In this document: piece after piece, positions 19,620-32,000 of the stretch
Numbering within the stretch: position 1 is the stretch's first letter
How the letters are laid out: each line of letters starts with the position of its first letter
Notes under the pieces: generated by a model
Told to the model about the DNA's origin: nothing
What the model saw: only the letters and a program-made list of their open reading frames with translations
The model's database searches: none
Program-made: the position numbers and the translations under genes
Assembly: GCA_026770575.1 (NCBI GenBank)
Contig: MU657209.1
Coordinates: 261,574 to 325,573, forward strand
From: Pelagophyceae sp. CCMP2097
Taxonomy: Eukaryota > Sar > Pelagophyceae
Reading direction: 5' to 3'
Length of the DNA stretch: 64,000 nt

Positions 19620-20940
19620 ATGCCTTCGGACGACGTCATCGCGTACTTTGTGGAGTACTGGGACGAGCAGGCGACGCTGACGCGGCAGTTCCGGCTAAAC
19701 AGCTTCAAGGACGGTGAGCGCGCTGCGCCGCCTCTTGCGATTCGTGGCGTGCCAGAGAGGGCCTCGTTCGCGCCTCGCCGGGAGCGCGCGTGCAGGCACG
19801 CTCGAGCTGCTGGACCTGAAGACGAAGCGCATGTTCCTGAAGCGCATCTACTGCCCAGAAATCTCGCGCGACCGCCTCTTCCTCGGCTCCGTCGTCAATG
19901 TCTTCGGCCGGTCGTTGCAGGTCACCGCCGCCGCCGACGTCGGTGCGTGCGCGCGCGAGGGCGGTGGGCCATGGACGTGCGGCGGAGCGTCGTTTTGTAA
20001 CTCAGGCACGACAAAGTACCTCGAGCGGTGCACGTCCACCGCGTCGGCGCTGTGCCTCGTCGAGGACCTGTCCGCGCTGCCGGCGATCGTGGCGGCATTG
20101 CACGGCGGCTTCGGGTCGGTGCGGTCGCTGAAGACGGTCTTCGTCGGCGACTTGTCGCCGGCCGCGCAGGACCGCCTCGCCTGCGGGCCGGATCGCGTCG
20201 CCGTCGCAATAGAGGTCTACGACGCGACGACGACGGAGTGCGAGAGCCGACTACGCGAAATCGTCTCCGGCCTGCGCGGCGTCGTCGCCGAGGCCTGCTT
20301 CGGCGCCGATTCCATGGTGGGCCCCGACGTGCAAAACTGCGCCGCGCGCCTCGACGCGGGAGAGTGCACGCTCTGCTTGATCAAGCCGCACGTCGTCAAG
20401 GACAAACTCGCCGGTGAGGCCTCGCCCCGACGCGGTGATGCGTCGGCTTTATGCTTGGGGCGCAGGTTCTATGCTCGAGTGCATCTTCGCCGCGGGATTT
20501 TCCATCGAGGGCGCGCAGCAGATGACGCTCGACGCGGACATGGCGCACCAGTGCGTAGGATATTCTACAGATGCCGCGCGATCAAAGGGGCGCATGCCTC
20601 CGATGCAAAGGCCATGTCTCGACGCCTTTTGGACGTCTCCGAGCGTTCGGCTAGGTTCTACGGCGCGTACAAGGGCGTCCTCGCGCGCTACGAGGACATT
20701 GTGGGCGAGCTCGCGGGCGGCCCGCTGCTGGCGCTGCGCATTTCGGGTCCCGTGGCCGCGTTCCGCGAATTTTGCGGCCCCACGGACGTCAAGCTCGCCA
20801 CGGCGCTGCGGCCGAAGTCGCTGCGCGCGACGTTCGGCAAGGGCGTCGTCCACAACGCCGTCCACGCCACGGACCTCGACGACGACGGGGCCTTCGAGTG
20901 CGACTTCTTCTTCAACGTCCTGTCCGGAGGCGTCGCCTAG
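19620..20940 (+). CDS. NME7: NME7-like protein: DM10 domain plus two nucleoside diphosphate kinase domains
   Basis: Exons 19620-19713, 19796-19942, 20006-20413, 20466-20550 and 20655-20940 agree in phase and give 339 aa. Residues 1-80 are the DM10 domain (IAYFVEYWDEQATLTRQFRL, then RTFLKR-like KRMFLKRIYCPEI, then LFLGSVVNVFGRSLQV). A shortened first NDK domain follows (ALCLVEDLSALPAIVAALHG) without an obvious active-site His. The second NDK domain keeps CTLCLIKPHVV, FYGAYKGVLARYEDIVGELA, GPLLALRISG, and the His loop GVVHNAVHATD. NME7 binds gamma-tubulin complexes and is a microtubule inner protein of motile axonemes. The DM10 domain links it to the EFHC1-like protein upstream in the window. 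Confidence 0.9.
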
Positions 20941-21185
20941 CCGCCGCGGGCCGAGCAACGCGGCACCGACCTGCAGCTGGACCCGGGGCCGTAAAGCTGC
21001 GTACAAAGTGGCCCCGCGTGCTCGGACCCACCTCCGACGAGGAGCCTCGAAGCCCTGTGACCTCGACCCGGCGCGGACCGTGTGCACGCGTCGCATGTAT
21101 GCGCAGGGCCGTTTTGGGCGACACCCCTTCCGTCGACGTGTTTGAGGAGGATCCTCCCGGGCCGAACGCTCCCCACGAGGCTCGG

Positions 21186-22878
21186 ATGCGCGTCTGCGCG
21201 GCCCTCGCGGGCCTGGTGCTGCAGGTTTTCGGCGCCAATGCGCTGAGCGGCGACGCCGCCGCGCGCGGCCTGCGGCGGCCGGCGTCCGCCTTGGCGCCGC
21301 TCGAAGCGCGGCAGCCGTCCGGCACGCGGCAGACGGGCGTGCGGCGCTTCAAGGACGACGACGACGAGCCCGACGGCGACCCTTGGGAGAAGGCGAGCAT
21401 TTCCACGTGGTCCTCGCGGCGCGACACGACGCGCAAGCTCTTTGCGGCAAAGCTGCAATGGGACGCTTCAAACGCTGAGGCTGCCGCAGAGGCGGCGGCG
21501 GCAGAGTCGCCGTCGGCGGTGGGCGACGCGCTGGCCTCGACGGCGTTTGTCGTGGCGATTTTGGCAGTCGTGCTGCGAATCGGCGGCCGCGCCGCGCTCC
21601 TTGGCCTTTTAGGCGTCGACGCGAGCGCCGACGCGGGCGTCAAGGAGACGATCGACGGCTTCGTGGACTCGGCCCGCGCGTTCGGCGGCGAGACGGGGCT
21701 TGTGGCCATTTACTTGGCAGGGTTTATCGCGGCCAAGTGCCTCTGTTTAGACGCACTCACGTTCGCTCTCGCGCTGGCCTCGGGCGTGCTCTTCGGCGGC
21801 GTCGTGCAGGGCGCGCTCGTCGCGACGACATGCGCCACTGTCGGGTCCAGCGCCGCCTTTGCCATCGCGCGCTTTGGGAAACCTGGTCTGCGCGGCAAAC
21901 TTCTCCGCCTCGTCCGCCGCGAGCCCCGCCTCCGCGCCCTCGAGCGCGCAGTCACCGAGCGTAAGTGGCGCGTTGGGACCCGGTGCCAGCACGGCTCCTT
22001 CGAGACCTCGGCGTAGGCGGCTTCCAGACGGTGCTCGTGCTGCGCCTGGCGCCTGTGCTGCCCATTCCCATTTCTGCCTACAACTACCTCTACGGCGCCA
22101 CGGAGATCCAGTTTTCAAAGTTCGCGCCGGTTCGAAGCCGCGTCTTGAAATGCCCGCGTCCCCGGGCGACTCGCGCATTAGGCCATGTTCCTCGGGTCGC
22201 TGAAACCCTATGCGTTCGACTCGTACCTCGGCATCTTCGGGAAGTCCATGCTCGACACCGCCGCCGAGGGCCCGGCGTTCGACCTCGCACGCGACTTGCC
22301 GCTCCTCGGCGTCTTTGCAGTCTTTATCGCCATTGGCTCGCTCTCCTCGGAGCTCGCCACGACGACGTGGGCGGCCATGGACGCGGAAATGGCGGGAGAC
22401 GCCCCGGACGGCTTGGACACCGACGACTGGGTCGACGTCCTCGACCTCCGCGACGCGCCGCCCTGGCGCGCCGCCCGCTTCGTCCAATCCCGGGAGCCGG
22501 ACTGGTCGCGCGTGGTCCGCGGCCGAGCCGACCGCGCGAGATACGTGCGTCCGACCCTCACACACCAGGCCTCGCCTTGCGGCCGCCGATCCTTACCCGG
22601 AACGCGCGTAGGCGCTGGCGACCATGGCGACGGAGGAGTTTGTTCAAGCCCGTCGCGAGTTCGCGCTCCTCCCGCGCGACGGCCAGCCGCGACCCAAGCC
22701 GCCGCGCCGACCCGACGCGGGGCCCGAGGCCATCCCCGAGGGCGGCGACGCCACGCTCGACATCCCGGCTTCCATTCTCGAGTCCATCCTCTTTTCCTTT
22801 GTGGTTGGCCGCGCCGTCCTCGACGAGAAGTCGCTGCTCGCAGAGACGGAAGAGTTCCGACGGGCACTATCCGAGTAA
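21186..22878 (+). CDS. VTT/SNARE-associated (DedA/TVP38/TMEM64-type) membrane protein, probably plastid-targeted
   Basis: Exons 21186-21960, 22017-22129, 22182-22544 and 22612-22878 give 505 aa in consistent phase. The leader MRVCAALAGLVLQVFGANAL precedes an Arg-rich stretch, as in secretory-plastid precursors. The VTT domain starts near residue 180: GLVAIYLAGFIAAKCLCL, then LALASGVLFGGVVQGALVAT with the typical G-x-FG-x3-G pattern, then VLVLRLAPVLPIPISAYNYL (the R-x2-P...P re-entrant segment) and MFLGSLKPYAFDSYLG. The long C-terminal part is acidic and soluble. Family members act in lipid scrambling or membrane homeostasis. The substrate here is unknown. Confidence 0.82.
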
Positions 22879-23016
22879 CGCCGGCCGGTAACGCTCTTTC
22901 CGACGCCTCCCAAGCCTGCCGGAGGCGCCTTTTGAATCGCGCAACGCCCCTTCCAACTGGCAGAATTTTGGCGAGGTCGGACGGCGCGCGTCGGCCACCC
23001 GAGGGTGGGCCGGGGC

Positions 23017-26000
23017 ATGTTCACGTCGGAGGAGCTGTCCGAGGCGCGGGCGGCGGGCCGAATCCGCGCGCGCTACGCGGCGGCGCGCGGGCCCGCGCAG
23101 CAGAAGCACTGGAGCTGGCTCTTCGACGCTCTCTGGGCCGGCTCGCGCAGGTCCAAGCTCCGCCTCCACATGCCGCACACCGTCCTCTGGGCCGACGGCG
23201 TGCCGCGAAAATGGCTCGCGTAACAAAACCGGCGCCCTGTGGTCGCGGAGCACCCTGGCAAACGCGCCGGTCCCGCGCTCGCGAGCTGTGACGTAGGTCC
23301 GACGAGAACGGCCACCTCGCGCGCCGGGAGTTTTCCGGGACGCAGGGCCGGCACGCCGAGTTCTTCGCCGAGGAGCGGCTGGCGGCGGTGCGCGACGCGT
23401 TCCTTTCGGCGCGGCCCGACGCGGGCGAAGATGAAGTCCTCTGCGTCGCCGAGTACGCCGACGGCGAGCGCGAGGAGCTGTCGCTGGCGCAGCTGGACCA
23501 CCTCGGCGCGCACCGCGAGTGGCGGGCCCAGGTCCGCGTGCTCCAGCAGCGCGTCGCCGCGCGCGCTTTAGCGGCGGGCGCGTACGACTGCTCAGCGGCG
23601 CCGTCGGCGGCGCCGCGCGCCGAGGCGCTGGCAGACGCGGCGGTGGCGCTGTGCCACGGCGACGCGCCCGCGGCGCACGGCGCCGCCGAGCTCGCGGAGC
23701 TGGCGCGCGCCCTCGCGCGGTTTGCCGAGGCGACGTACGCCCCCGCGCGTGACCGCGTCGACGAGGCCACAGACGCCATGTGAGCCTCCTCTCGAAAAAT
23801 CCATGCGTGGCAGCCTTGCGGACCTGCACTGTCGTAGGGCCAACGAGGAGTCGTTCGACGCGGCGGCGGACTTGGGCGTCGAGGTGAACCGCCTCAGCCT
23901 CGAGTTCGCTATCGACGGCGACGGCACGCTCTGGCTCGTGAGATCCGGGCGGGCGGAGGGGTTGCGTCGTCGATGGAATGATGTTTCCGCAAAAGGTACG
24001 AGCTACGGACTGCGTCGTCACCTTTGTCAACAGCGCGCCGGCGCGCAACGACGCCGAGGCGTCGCTACGTTCGCAAGAGCGGCAGGAGTCGGCGGCTAAA
24101 CTCGCTGCGGAGTTGCGGCGGCTACTGCGCATCGCGGCCAAGCGCGGCGTCTCGGCCGAGGCCTCGTTTGGGCACTTTGACGCCGCGGGCAGCGGCCGCG
24201 CGGACGAGGCGGCGCTCGCAGCCGGCTTTGCGCGCCTCGGCATGCGCGTGCCTGAAGGCGTCGCGCCGCTCGTGCTTCGAAGACTCGCCGCGAAGTGGGA
24301 TGACCAAGAAGATAACTTTTTTACAGCTCAGGACCTCGCCGCGTTTTCCAAGGCTGAGGACCTCGTCGCGTTTGCCAAGCGCAGCGACGACGACCCGGCG
24401 CGCTCGAAGCGCAACGCCGACGACGGGTCGCAGGTGTCGACGCTGGCCTCGTCAAAAGCCTCGAAAACGTCGTCCAAGCACCCGTCGGGTGGCGCCTCGC
24501 CGGCCGCGGCGGCGCCGTACGACGACTTTAACGGCCCGGAGATGCGGCTAGAGCGCGAGGCCGCGCTGCGGCGCGCCGCGACGCCGGCGGCACGGCTGGA
24601 GCGCGCGCGCACGACGGCGCAGCGGCCGGGCTCGTCGCCTATCGGCACGTCGGCGGAGCGCGTGCGCACGGCGGCGCGCCTCGAGGCCGGCGCGTCGTCG
24701 GGCGGCGCTTCAACGAGCGGCTTTTCGACGGGCAGCCGGTCGCAGTCTGCGGCGTTGCGCGGCGGCCGCGGCAAGCCCATGCTCGCGCTGTCGCAGGCGG
24801 AGCGCGTGACGTGGGACGCGGACCCGTTGGCGGCGGTGCCGGGCGCGCGCGCGAAGACGCGGCGGGCCATGCGCGAGCTGCAAGCAGCGTCGAAGCGCCA
24901 CGGCCAGCGCGGCGACGCGCGCGCCGCGTCGCCGCGGTCGGCCGCGTCGCCGGCGGCCGATGCATCGAGGCCGGCGACGTCGCAGTCTTCGCGCGCCGAC
25001 GAGGAAGAAGTCTTTGAGGACTTTGAGGCTGCGGTTGACGACGCGGGCCAGACGCGTCTGGCGGCGCCGTTCGACGCTTTGGCGCCGCAGCTCCCGGGCG
25101 AGGACTTCTTCCACGTCGAGCCGGGCCTGGTCATGTCGTACCGCGTTTTGCGCGGCGTGTCTAGGCCAAGTGCGGACCACGCGTCATCGGCGACGATTTT
25201 GAGCCAGGCCGCCGCCGCGGCGTTGAGCGACGCAAAACTACAGCAGGCCGCTTCCAACGACGGTGAATCGCGGTTCCTCCTCGTCGCCGTGCCGGACTTT
25301 CTTCAGACGCTGGAGACGCTGGCCGCCGTCGCCGAGCCTTTGCTCTTGCACCTGGGCGGTCGTGGGGACGCTCTCCTCGTGGGCATCCCGGGCATGCCGC
25401 ACACGTGCTGGCCCGCCTCGACGATGCTGAACAACGCGACGCTTGCCATGTGCATCGACCGGCTCCTCGCGCACCTTTCCGACGACCTCGGCCTCGACGA
25501 TGCGAACGCGCGCCGGCCCGTCGTCTTCGTCGGCTTTGGCAACGGCGGCAACGCCGTCGCGCGCTACCTCACGGCGGCGCGCGCCCGCAACGCTCAAGCG
25601 TCGACGGGCCTCTTCTCTTTAAGGGGCGCGGCGTGCGTGCTGGTCAACGCGTTCTTCGCGACGGAGGGCGACGTGCGCCGCGAGGTCGTCACTTTGGCAA
25701 AGCTTCTAACGCGGGCGACGTACGAGCAAAGAGCGCAGGGCGTGCAGGACGTGCACTTTTCGAATGACTTCTTGACGCGGCGCGGCCACGCCGGCGCCCT
25801 TGAGGACTTTTGGAAGACGCGAGCGCAGCTCGCGCTGTCCGACGAGCGGCCAGAGCAATTGCAGGGCATCGTCGCGCTGCTCAAGGGCGCTTTAAGACAC
25901 GAAGACGTGCGGCAAGCGCTTCAACAATTAGACGCGCCCGTGGTGCTCGTCACTTCAAAAGACGACGCGTTCGTGCCGTCCGCGCTCGCCGACTTGCGAG

Positions 26001-29000
26001 CAGCGCTGGGTCCTTGGAAATTCGCCGAGTCCATTGGCGTCGCGGTGACGACGCCCGGCGCGGCGTTCCACGAGGCTTTGGACGGCGGCCACGAGGCGGC
26101 GCAGGAGCGCGGGAGCGACGTGGCACGCGTGCTCATTCGAGTACTGGTTGGGCTCGATTCGACACTGGCGGCAGAGGAGCGACGGAACTTCCGCACCGTC
26201 GACCTCATCCAGCCGGCACGGCCGCCCGAGCTTGGCGCCGTCGCAGAGCTCTTTGATACGTTGGGAAGCTTCGAAAGAGACTACAACAAGGCTCCCGCTC
26301 CAGTCGATTCCGACTCGGACTACGAGGACGGCGCCGCGGAGACGAAGCGCGAAACGGCCGGCTCGGCCGAAGGCTCGGACGACGCGAGTTCGAGCGACGA
26401 CGCGACGGACGACGGCTTGTCGGCGGTCTCGGGCCGCGCGCGCAAGTCTTCCACGGCGCCTGCGGACACGGCCGAGGCTCGGAAGAAGCGCGAGGCGGCG
26501 GCGAAGAAGTCTCGTAAGCAGCAGATGGCCAAGCAGGTCAAGGGCCTTCGCGCCGAGGCGGCGTTGCTGGAGCTGGCGGAGCGGGAGCAGGCGGAGCGGT
26601 TTGAGATGCGAGATGAGGACTATAAGTCGAGGCACGCCGCCGTGGCGTGGGTTGAGGAGGAGCTCTTCGACGAAACGGCGGAGCAGGCCGACGCGCGCGT
26701 TTCTTACCTCCGCGAGGCGCGCGACGAGGAAGAGGCGCTGGCGATCACGGCGACGATGACGCGCGTCCAGACGGAAAGTCTAGAGGCGCAGCGCCAGGCA
26801 GAGCTGCGAAACGAGGCTTTCGCTGTGGAGGAGATGCTGACCTTTGAAGGCGGCGACGGCGCCGAGGGGGGCCTGCTGGCGCACTTTGCGACCGATAGAG
26901 GCGCCTTGGCCTTCGGGAAAGCCCTCGACGCGGCGAGCAAAGGCGGCGCGGCACCGGGCGGCCGCGCGTCGCACCGGCTGTCCAAGGCCGAGCTGGACGG
27001 CGCGGCGCGCGGCGCCAAGTTCGCGACGCGCGACGTCTTTGAGAGCCGGCGGCGGTGCGTGCTGGCTCTGCAACAGGTGGCGTCGCTCGAGGCTGCCGTT
27101 AAAAAGTTCCACGCCGTCGTGGAGCGGGCGTACTACGACGCGAAGAAGCTGCAGCGCACGGTTCGGCTCCTGGAGACGAACGCGTCGATGAAGGGCTCGC
27201 TGGCCCCGAAGCAGCGCGAGATCGACGACCTGCGCGAGGCCCTCGTGGCCAAGGAGGAGGAGCACGCGACGCTGGCCGACATCGAGGCAAACCGGAACCG
27301 CAAGCTGCGCGTGGCGCTCGGCGTGGCCCACAAACTGAAGCACGCCGTTGCCGCGGCCGAGGCGCGCGCCGACGACTTTGCCAGAGCCGCGGCGCGCCTG
27401 GCAAAGCTGCTCCGCGAGCGCCGCGGCCTCTTCCGCCTCGCGCACGCCGAGGCCGTGCGTGACGCCGAGGCTTTGGCGGGCGCGGTAGAGGCGACGCGGA
27501 AGCGGCTCAGAGACGTCGACGTCGAGCTCGCCAGACTCAGGCACCACGCCGGAGAAGGCGCCTTCGTCAATTCTGAAATGTGGAACGCCGGCGTCATGCA
27601 GCGCGTCAGGAAGACGGAGTTGAAGGCGTCTCTTGCTGCTGAACATAAAGCCCTGCGGAAGGAGTTGAAGCAGGTCGCGCGGGACGTGGCCGCTCTGCAA
27701 GTCGTGGCGAGGCAAGCTCGGCGCGAGTTGAACGTTGTGGGCGGCGAGGCTTCCGTCGCCGAGGCGCTGGAAAAGGCCGTCTGCGACGCGCTGGCCAAGG
27801 CGCGCGCGATGACGATCGCCGAAGAGTTAGCGGCTGTCGAGCTGGAGCAAGCGGCAGCCGCCGAGTTTTCGGCGCAGCGCGAGGCGGCGGCGGCGCTCTC
27901 GAAACGCGCCTCGGGCGCCGCCGGCGGCGACACGACCGCGAGCCGCCTGCGCCACAAGCGGCCCTCTGAGCGGTCCGTGGACGAGAAGCGCTGGGTGGCT
28001 TTAGATGTTCTGGTCAATCCCGTTGCGTACGCGCACGTCACGGAGGCCGAGGCCGAGGAAATGAAGTACGACGCGGACTACGAGCCTCGCCTCAGGCTCG
28101 AGGACTTGGAGCGCATCGCGGCGCTTCCGAGACAGTTGCAGCTCGCGTTGCCCTTCCTCTTCGACGCCAACGAGGTCGACGCGCACCGCTTGCTCTGCCG
28201 CTACACGCACGAGGAGGGCGCCGCGGTATTTGAAAGACTCGACGCCTCGGGCGGCGTCTACACCTCTGGGTCCACGTCTGGGTCCAAGTCCCCGGGCGAC
28301 GGCCGGCGCACCTCCGCAAAGCAGCAGGCGGAGACGGAAGCGCTGCTCGACGTCGTGCTGCGCGAGCGCAAGCTGGCGCGACTTCGAGGTGCGCCCGACG
28401 ACGCGTTGACCGAGGGCGAGGCGAGATACCTGGCCATGGACAAGGTGCTGCACCCGTTTCTGTACGCGGTGGACCCCGTGGACTTGACAGTCTCCGAGGC
28501 TGAGCAGGCCGCCGTCAAGGGCAAGCCGGGCGACGCGTATTCGCGCGTTCGAGACGCCTACGAGGGAGGCGCCTCTGACGTCTCGCTGGGCCTCTGCGAC
28601 GCTTGGCGGCCCAAAAGGCCAGAGGGCGGCGACCACACCCGATCTTCGCTTTTGAAACTCCGAAACGTCGAAGCGGGGTCGGCCGCGGCCGAGGCGGACG
28701 ACGAGTGTTTTTCGCTCCTGAAGCAGTTTTACGTCAACTCTTCAACCACGGAGTCGGGCAAGCGCGAGCGCGCGGCCGTCGAGGACCTGGGCCAAAAGCT
28801 GACCAAGGCGCTGCAGGGCCGCGACGTTTCGGCGGATTTGGCGCCGTCCCAGGCGCCGCGAATTTGGGGCGGCTTTGAGTCCGTTCACCCGGCGTCTGTG
28901 GGATCTGGGGCGCAGGTTCGGGCGTTGGACGTCACCGAAAATGTCGACGCCTCGACACAGCACCCGGCCATGTTCCGAAGCACTACGCGGCCCGGTACGG

Positions 29001-32000
29001 CACCGGCGACGTCGCCGCTCCTGGCCTCGCTGCAAGGCGCGGACAAGGCCGCCGAAAAGAAGACGAAGCGGCCGGACGACGACGGCGGCGACGACGACGA
29101 CGGCGACGGCTCCTCAGAGGACGACGAGCCGGCGCCCGAGGTCCTCGTCTGCGCGGACCTGGAGGCCTTTAACGCCCTGGAGCCGGCGGCCGAGGGCCCC
29201 GACGCGGCGCTTTTTCAGATGGAGAGCGGCACCTCGGGCCTTTACGACGAGGCCAACCTTCATTTAGAAACGCGCGCGTCGCGGACGCACCGCTTCGAGG
29301 TCGGCGAGTCCGAGGAGACGCGGCTGCTCTCGCTGACGGTGACGGTGGTTTATCAGGGGGTGTTCACGGCGCGGGGCTACCGGCTGGGCCGCCTGGCCGT
29401 GGCTTTATTTCGGCTCCCGGGCGCGGGCGAGGCGGCCCCGGTCTCCGTCGGCCACGCGCCGTACGCTTTACAGCAGTTGAATTCGGGCACGGCGCTCGGG
29501 CGGACGGTCATCGTGCACAGCCCCGAGGCCAAGCCTCTCAGGCCCGGGGCGTACCAAGTCGTCGTCGGGGCGGCTTCGGCGACAAAGTACTCTCTCAGGG
29601 TCGAGGCGCACTGCGCTCGCTGCGCGACGTCCCACGTGGCGGCGGAGACGAAGCGCGCGGTGGAGAAGCAGGCTCTGTTACGAGATGCAAAGGCGGTCCA
29701 AGCGAATGTCTGGAACTCGATGCGCCTCGGTGAGCGCAAGCTCCTCGTCGTCGGCGCTTTATTAGACGAGGCGGAAGTCGAGTCGGCGCGGTGCGAGGCG
29801 GAGACGGAGCGGTGCAACACGGAGGTGGCGCTCGACGACGAGCGCATGGAGCTGCGCGACGAGCAACGGAAGCAGCTCTTCGCAGAAATCCGCACTTTGG
29901 AAGTCGAGTACGCGCACTGGTGCAGACTCTTTGCGTCTCGAAGCGAGGAGCGGCGCGACGTGCTGGCGGGGCTGCGCGTCTTGCGCGCGGAAAGGCGCGA
30001 CTCTTTATTCGATATCGCCGAATGGACGAAGGACGTCAAGTGGCTCCAAAGGCACCTCCCGCAAGCGACGGGCCGCATCATCGGCCTCGAGGCTGCCACG
30101 GCCACGGCCATGGCGCTGAACACGACTTTTGAACACATCGGTGGCGGCACCGCCGCCGGGCAATGGAACAAGTTGGCTGCTTTAAAAGGCCACATGTCGG
30201 CGATGATGACGCCCGCCGAGGACGTTCGCCGCAGACACCAGCACGAGGGCCACCAGGCGCTGACGCTGCCGGAGAGGCAGTGGGCGGTTTTGGACCGCAC
30301 GGTGTTCCCCGACAAGTACGACTGGCTATCTGAAAGCGACGCTGCCGACGACGCCCGGCGCGCCGCAAGAGGCGCCGCGCCAAAGGCCGCTCTTAAAAGA
30401 CTGCCCAGGGCCTGCCGCGGCTTTGCCGGCTTCACGCCCGGCGAGCTGCGCCGAATCGACGGCATGAACTTTGAACGTCTGGAGCGCAACGAGCGGCCCG
30501 CGTGGCGGCTCCTCCACGCGTACCACGACGACCCGGCGAAGATGCACGCCGGCGCCGACGAGAAGACTTCGCCGAACAACCTCGCCAACGCCGTGCGCTG
30601 CAAGCACCCAAAGTCCCGGTCTCGCGAGGAGCGCGAGTGGGTGAGTTTGGACCGCGTGTTGAACCCGACTCTCTGGCGCGGCCTCAAGATTCGGGACGAA
30701 GCGAATGCTTCTCCTTATGCGAACGTCGAGCGGGAGCGCGAGCGTTCAGAGTACCTGACGCCCGTCGACGGCCTGCCTCCCGGCGCTCTGCAGGCCAAGG
30801 ACGGCACGGAGCTCATGCCCGACGCGTCGCCGGAGAAAACGCGCGCCGGCGTCGGACCCGCTCTGGGCAACGTCGTCGAGGCGGCCGTTGCGCGTGCGTC
30901 GTCTTTGGGTTCGCGCCTTTCGGGCGGCAACGCTTTGGATTGGGATTGCCCGCTGGACCGAGCAAAGCTCGTCGAGGTCTGGGCCTGCTCGGCGCCGAAA
31001 GTAGCCTTTGACGCCGACCAACGGCGTTCGTTCGACCTTTTGAAAAAATACAACGGCCCGTACGCTCTGTTCGTCTCGTTCCAGCGCGAGGGCGCCGAGC
31101 GCGCAAAGGCGCGAATCCGGCACGTCGGCAACCGCCTCGCTGGCCGAGTGGACCTTCGGGATTCTACGGTGGAGACGGATTTGGACGCGCGCTGCCGGCT
31201 TTTGCAAGAGCACATGGACGTCGCAGTCCACAATTCGAATCCGACGATGGCGTCCGACGTCTTGCACGGCGGCGTGCCGCAGCGCTACCCGACGCACGTT
31301 TTACGACTTGAAATTGAGCGCGAGTTGGACTGTCTCTTAAGAGAGCAGGTCTATGAAAGAGAGCGTTCGCAGCGCTTCCTGCTCGAGATGGACGACGACG
31401 AGGACCGCGCCGGCTCGAGCGGCGACGAGGCGCAGGACCGCCAGCGCAACGACCAGCAGCTTGGCAAGGGCGTGTTCGCGGCGCGCAAGGCCGTGCTCCT
31501 GGAAAAGGGCAAAGACGCCGCGGCCAAGGCCTCCGAGGCCGAGCTCGCCGCGCTGGGCCCGCGCGCCTGCTTCGCCTGCCGCGCTCGGCAGTGCGAGTGG
31601 AAGAACTCGTGCGACGAGGCGGCGATTACTTTGCGGAGGAACGAACTCTCCGATGAAATCGTCTTTACCAAGCTCAACCCGACGATGATGTTCGTCGAGT
31701 CGTACGTCCCGCTGAGCGCGAGCCGCGGCGGCAACCCGCAGTTCCGAAGAGCGGACTTGATACACGAACTTTGTTGGGAGGATAAGGAATTAGACCTGAG
31801 GCTGCGCTTGAACGCGCTCGACCGCGAGCTTCACGACGCTTATGCGACGCGCAAGGAGTACGTCGAGGTCAAGGCGCTGCACCGCTATAGTACGATGATG
31901 TGGACCTCGAACGCTCGAAGAGCGTTGGAGCGCGAGCGCAACAAGTACGTGGCTTCCGTCGTGGCGTCCGACGTCGTCGACGAGTGCCTCGAGGCCATGC

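Noticed and set aside
24328..25257. 309-codon ORF on the minus strand opposite the giant gene
   Set aside because: Antisense shadow; Ser/Ala/Arg-rich with no domain, while the plus strand has a coherent protein.
29377..30687. 436-codon minus-strand ORF opposite the giant gene
   Set aside because: Same reason: composition typical of the antisense frame of GC-rich codons.
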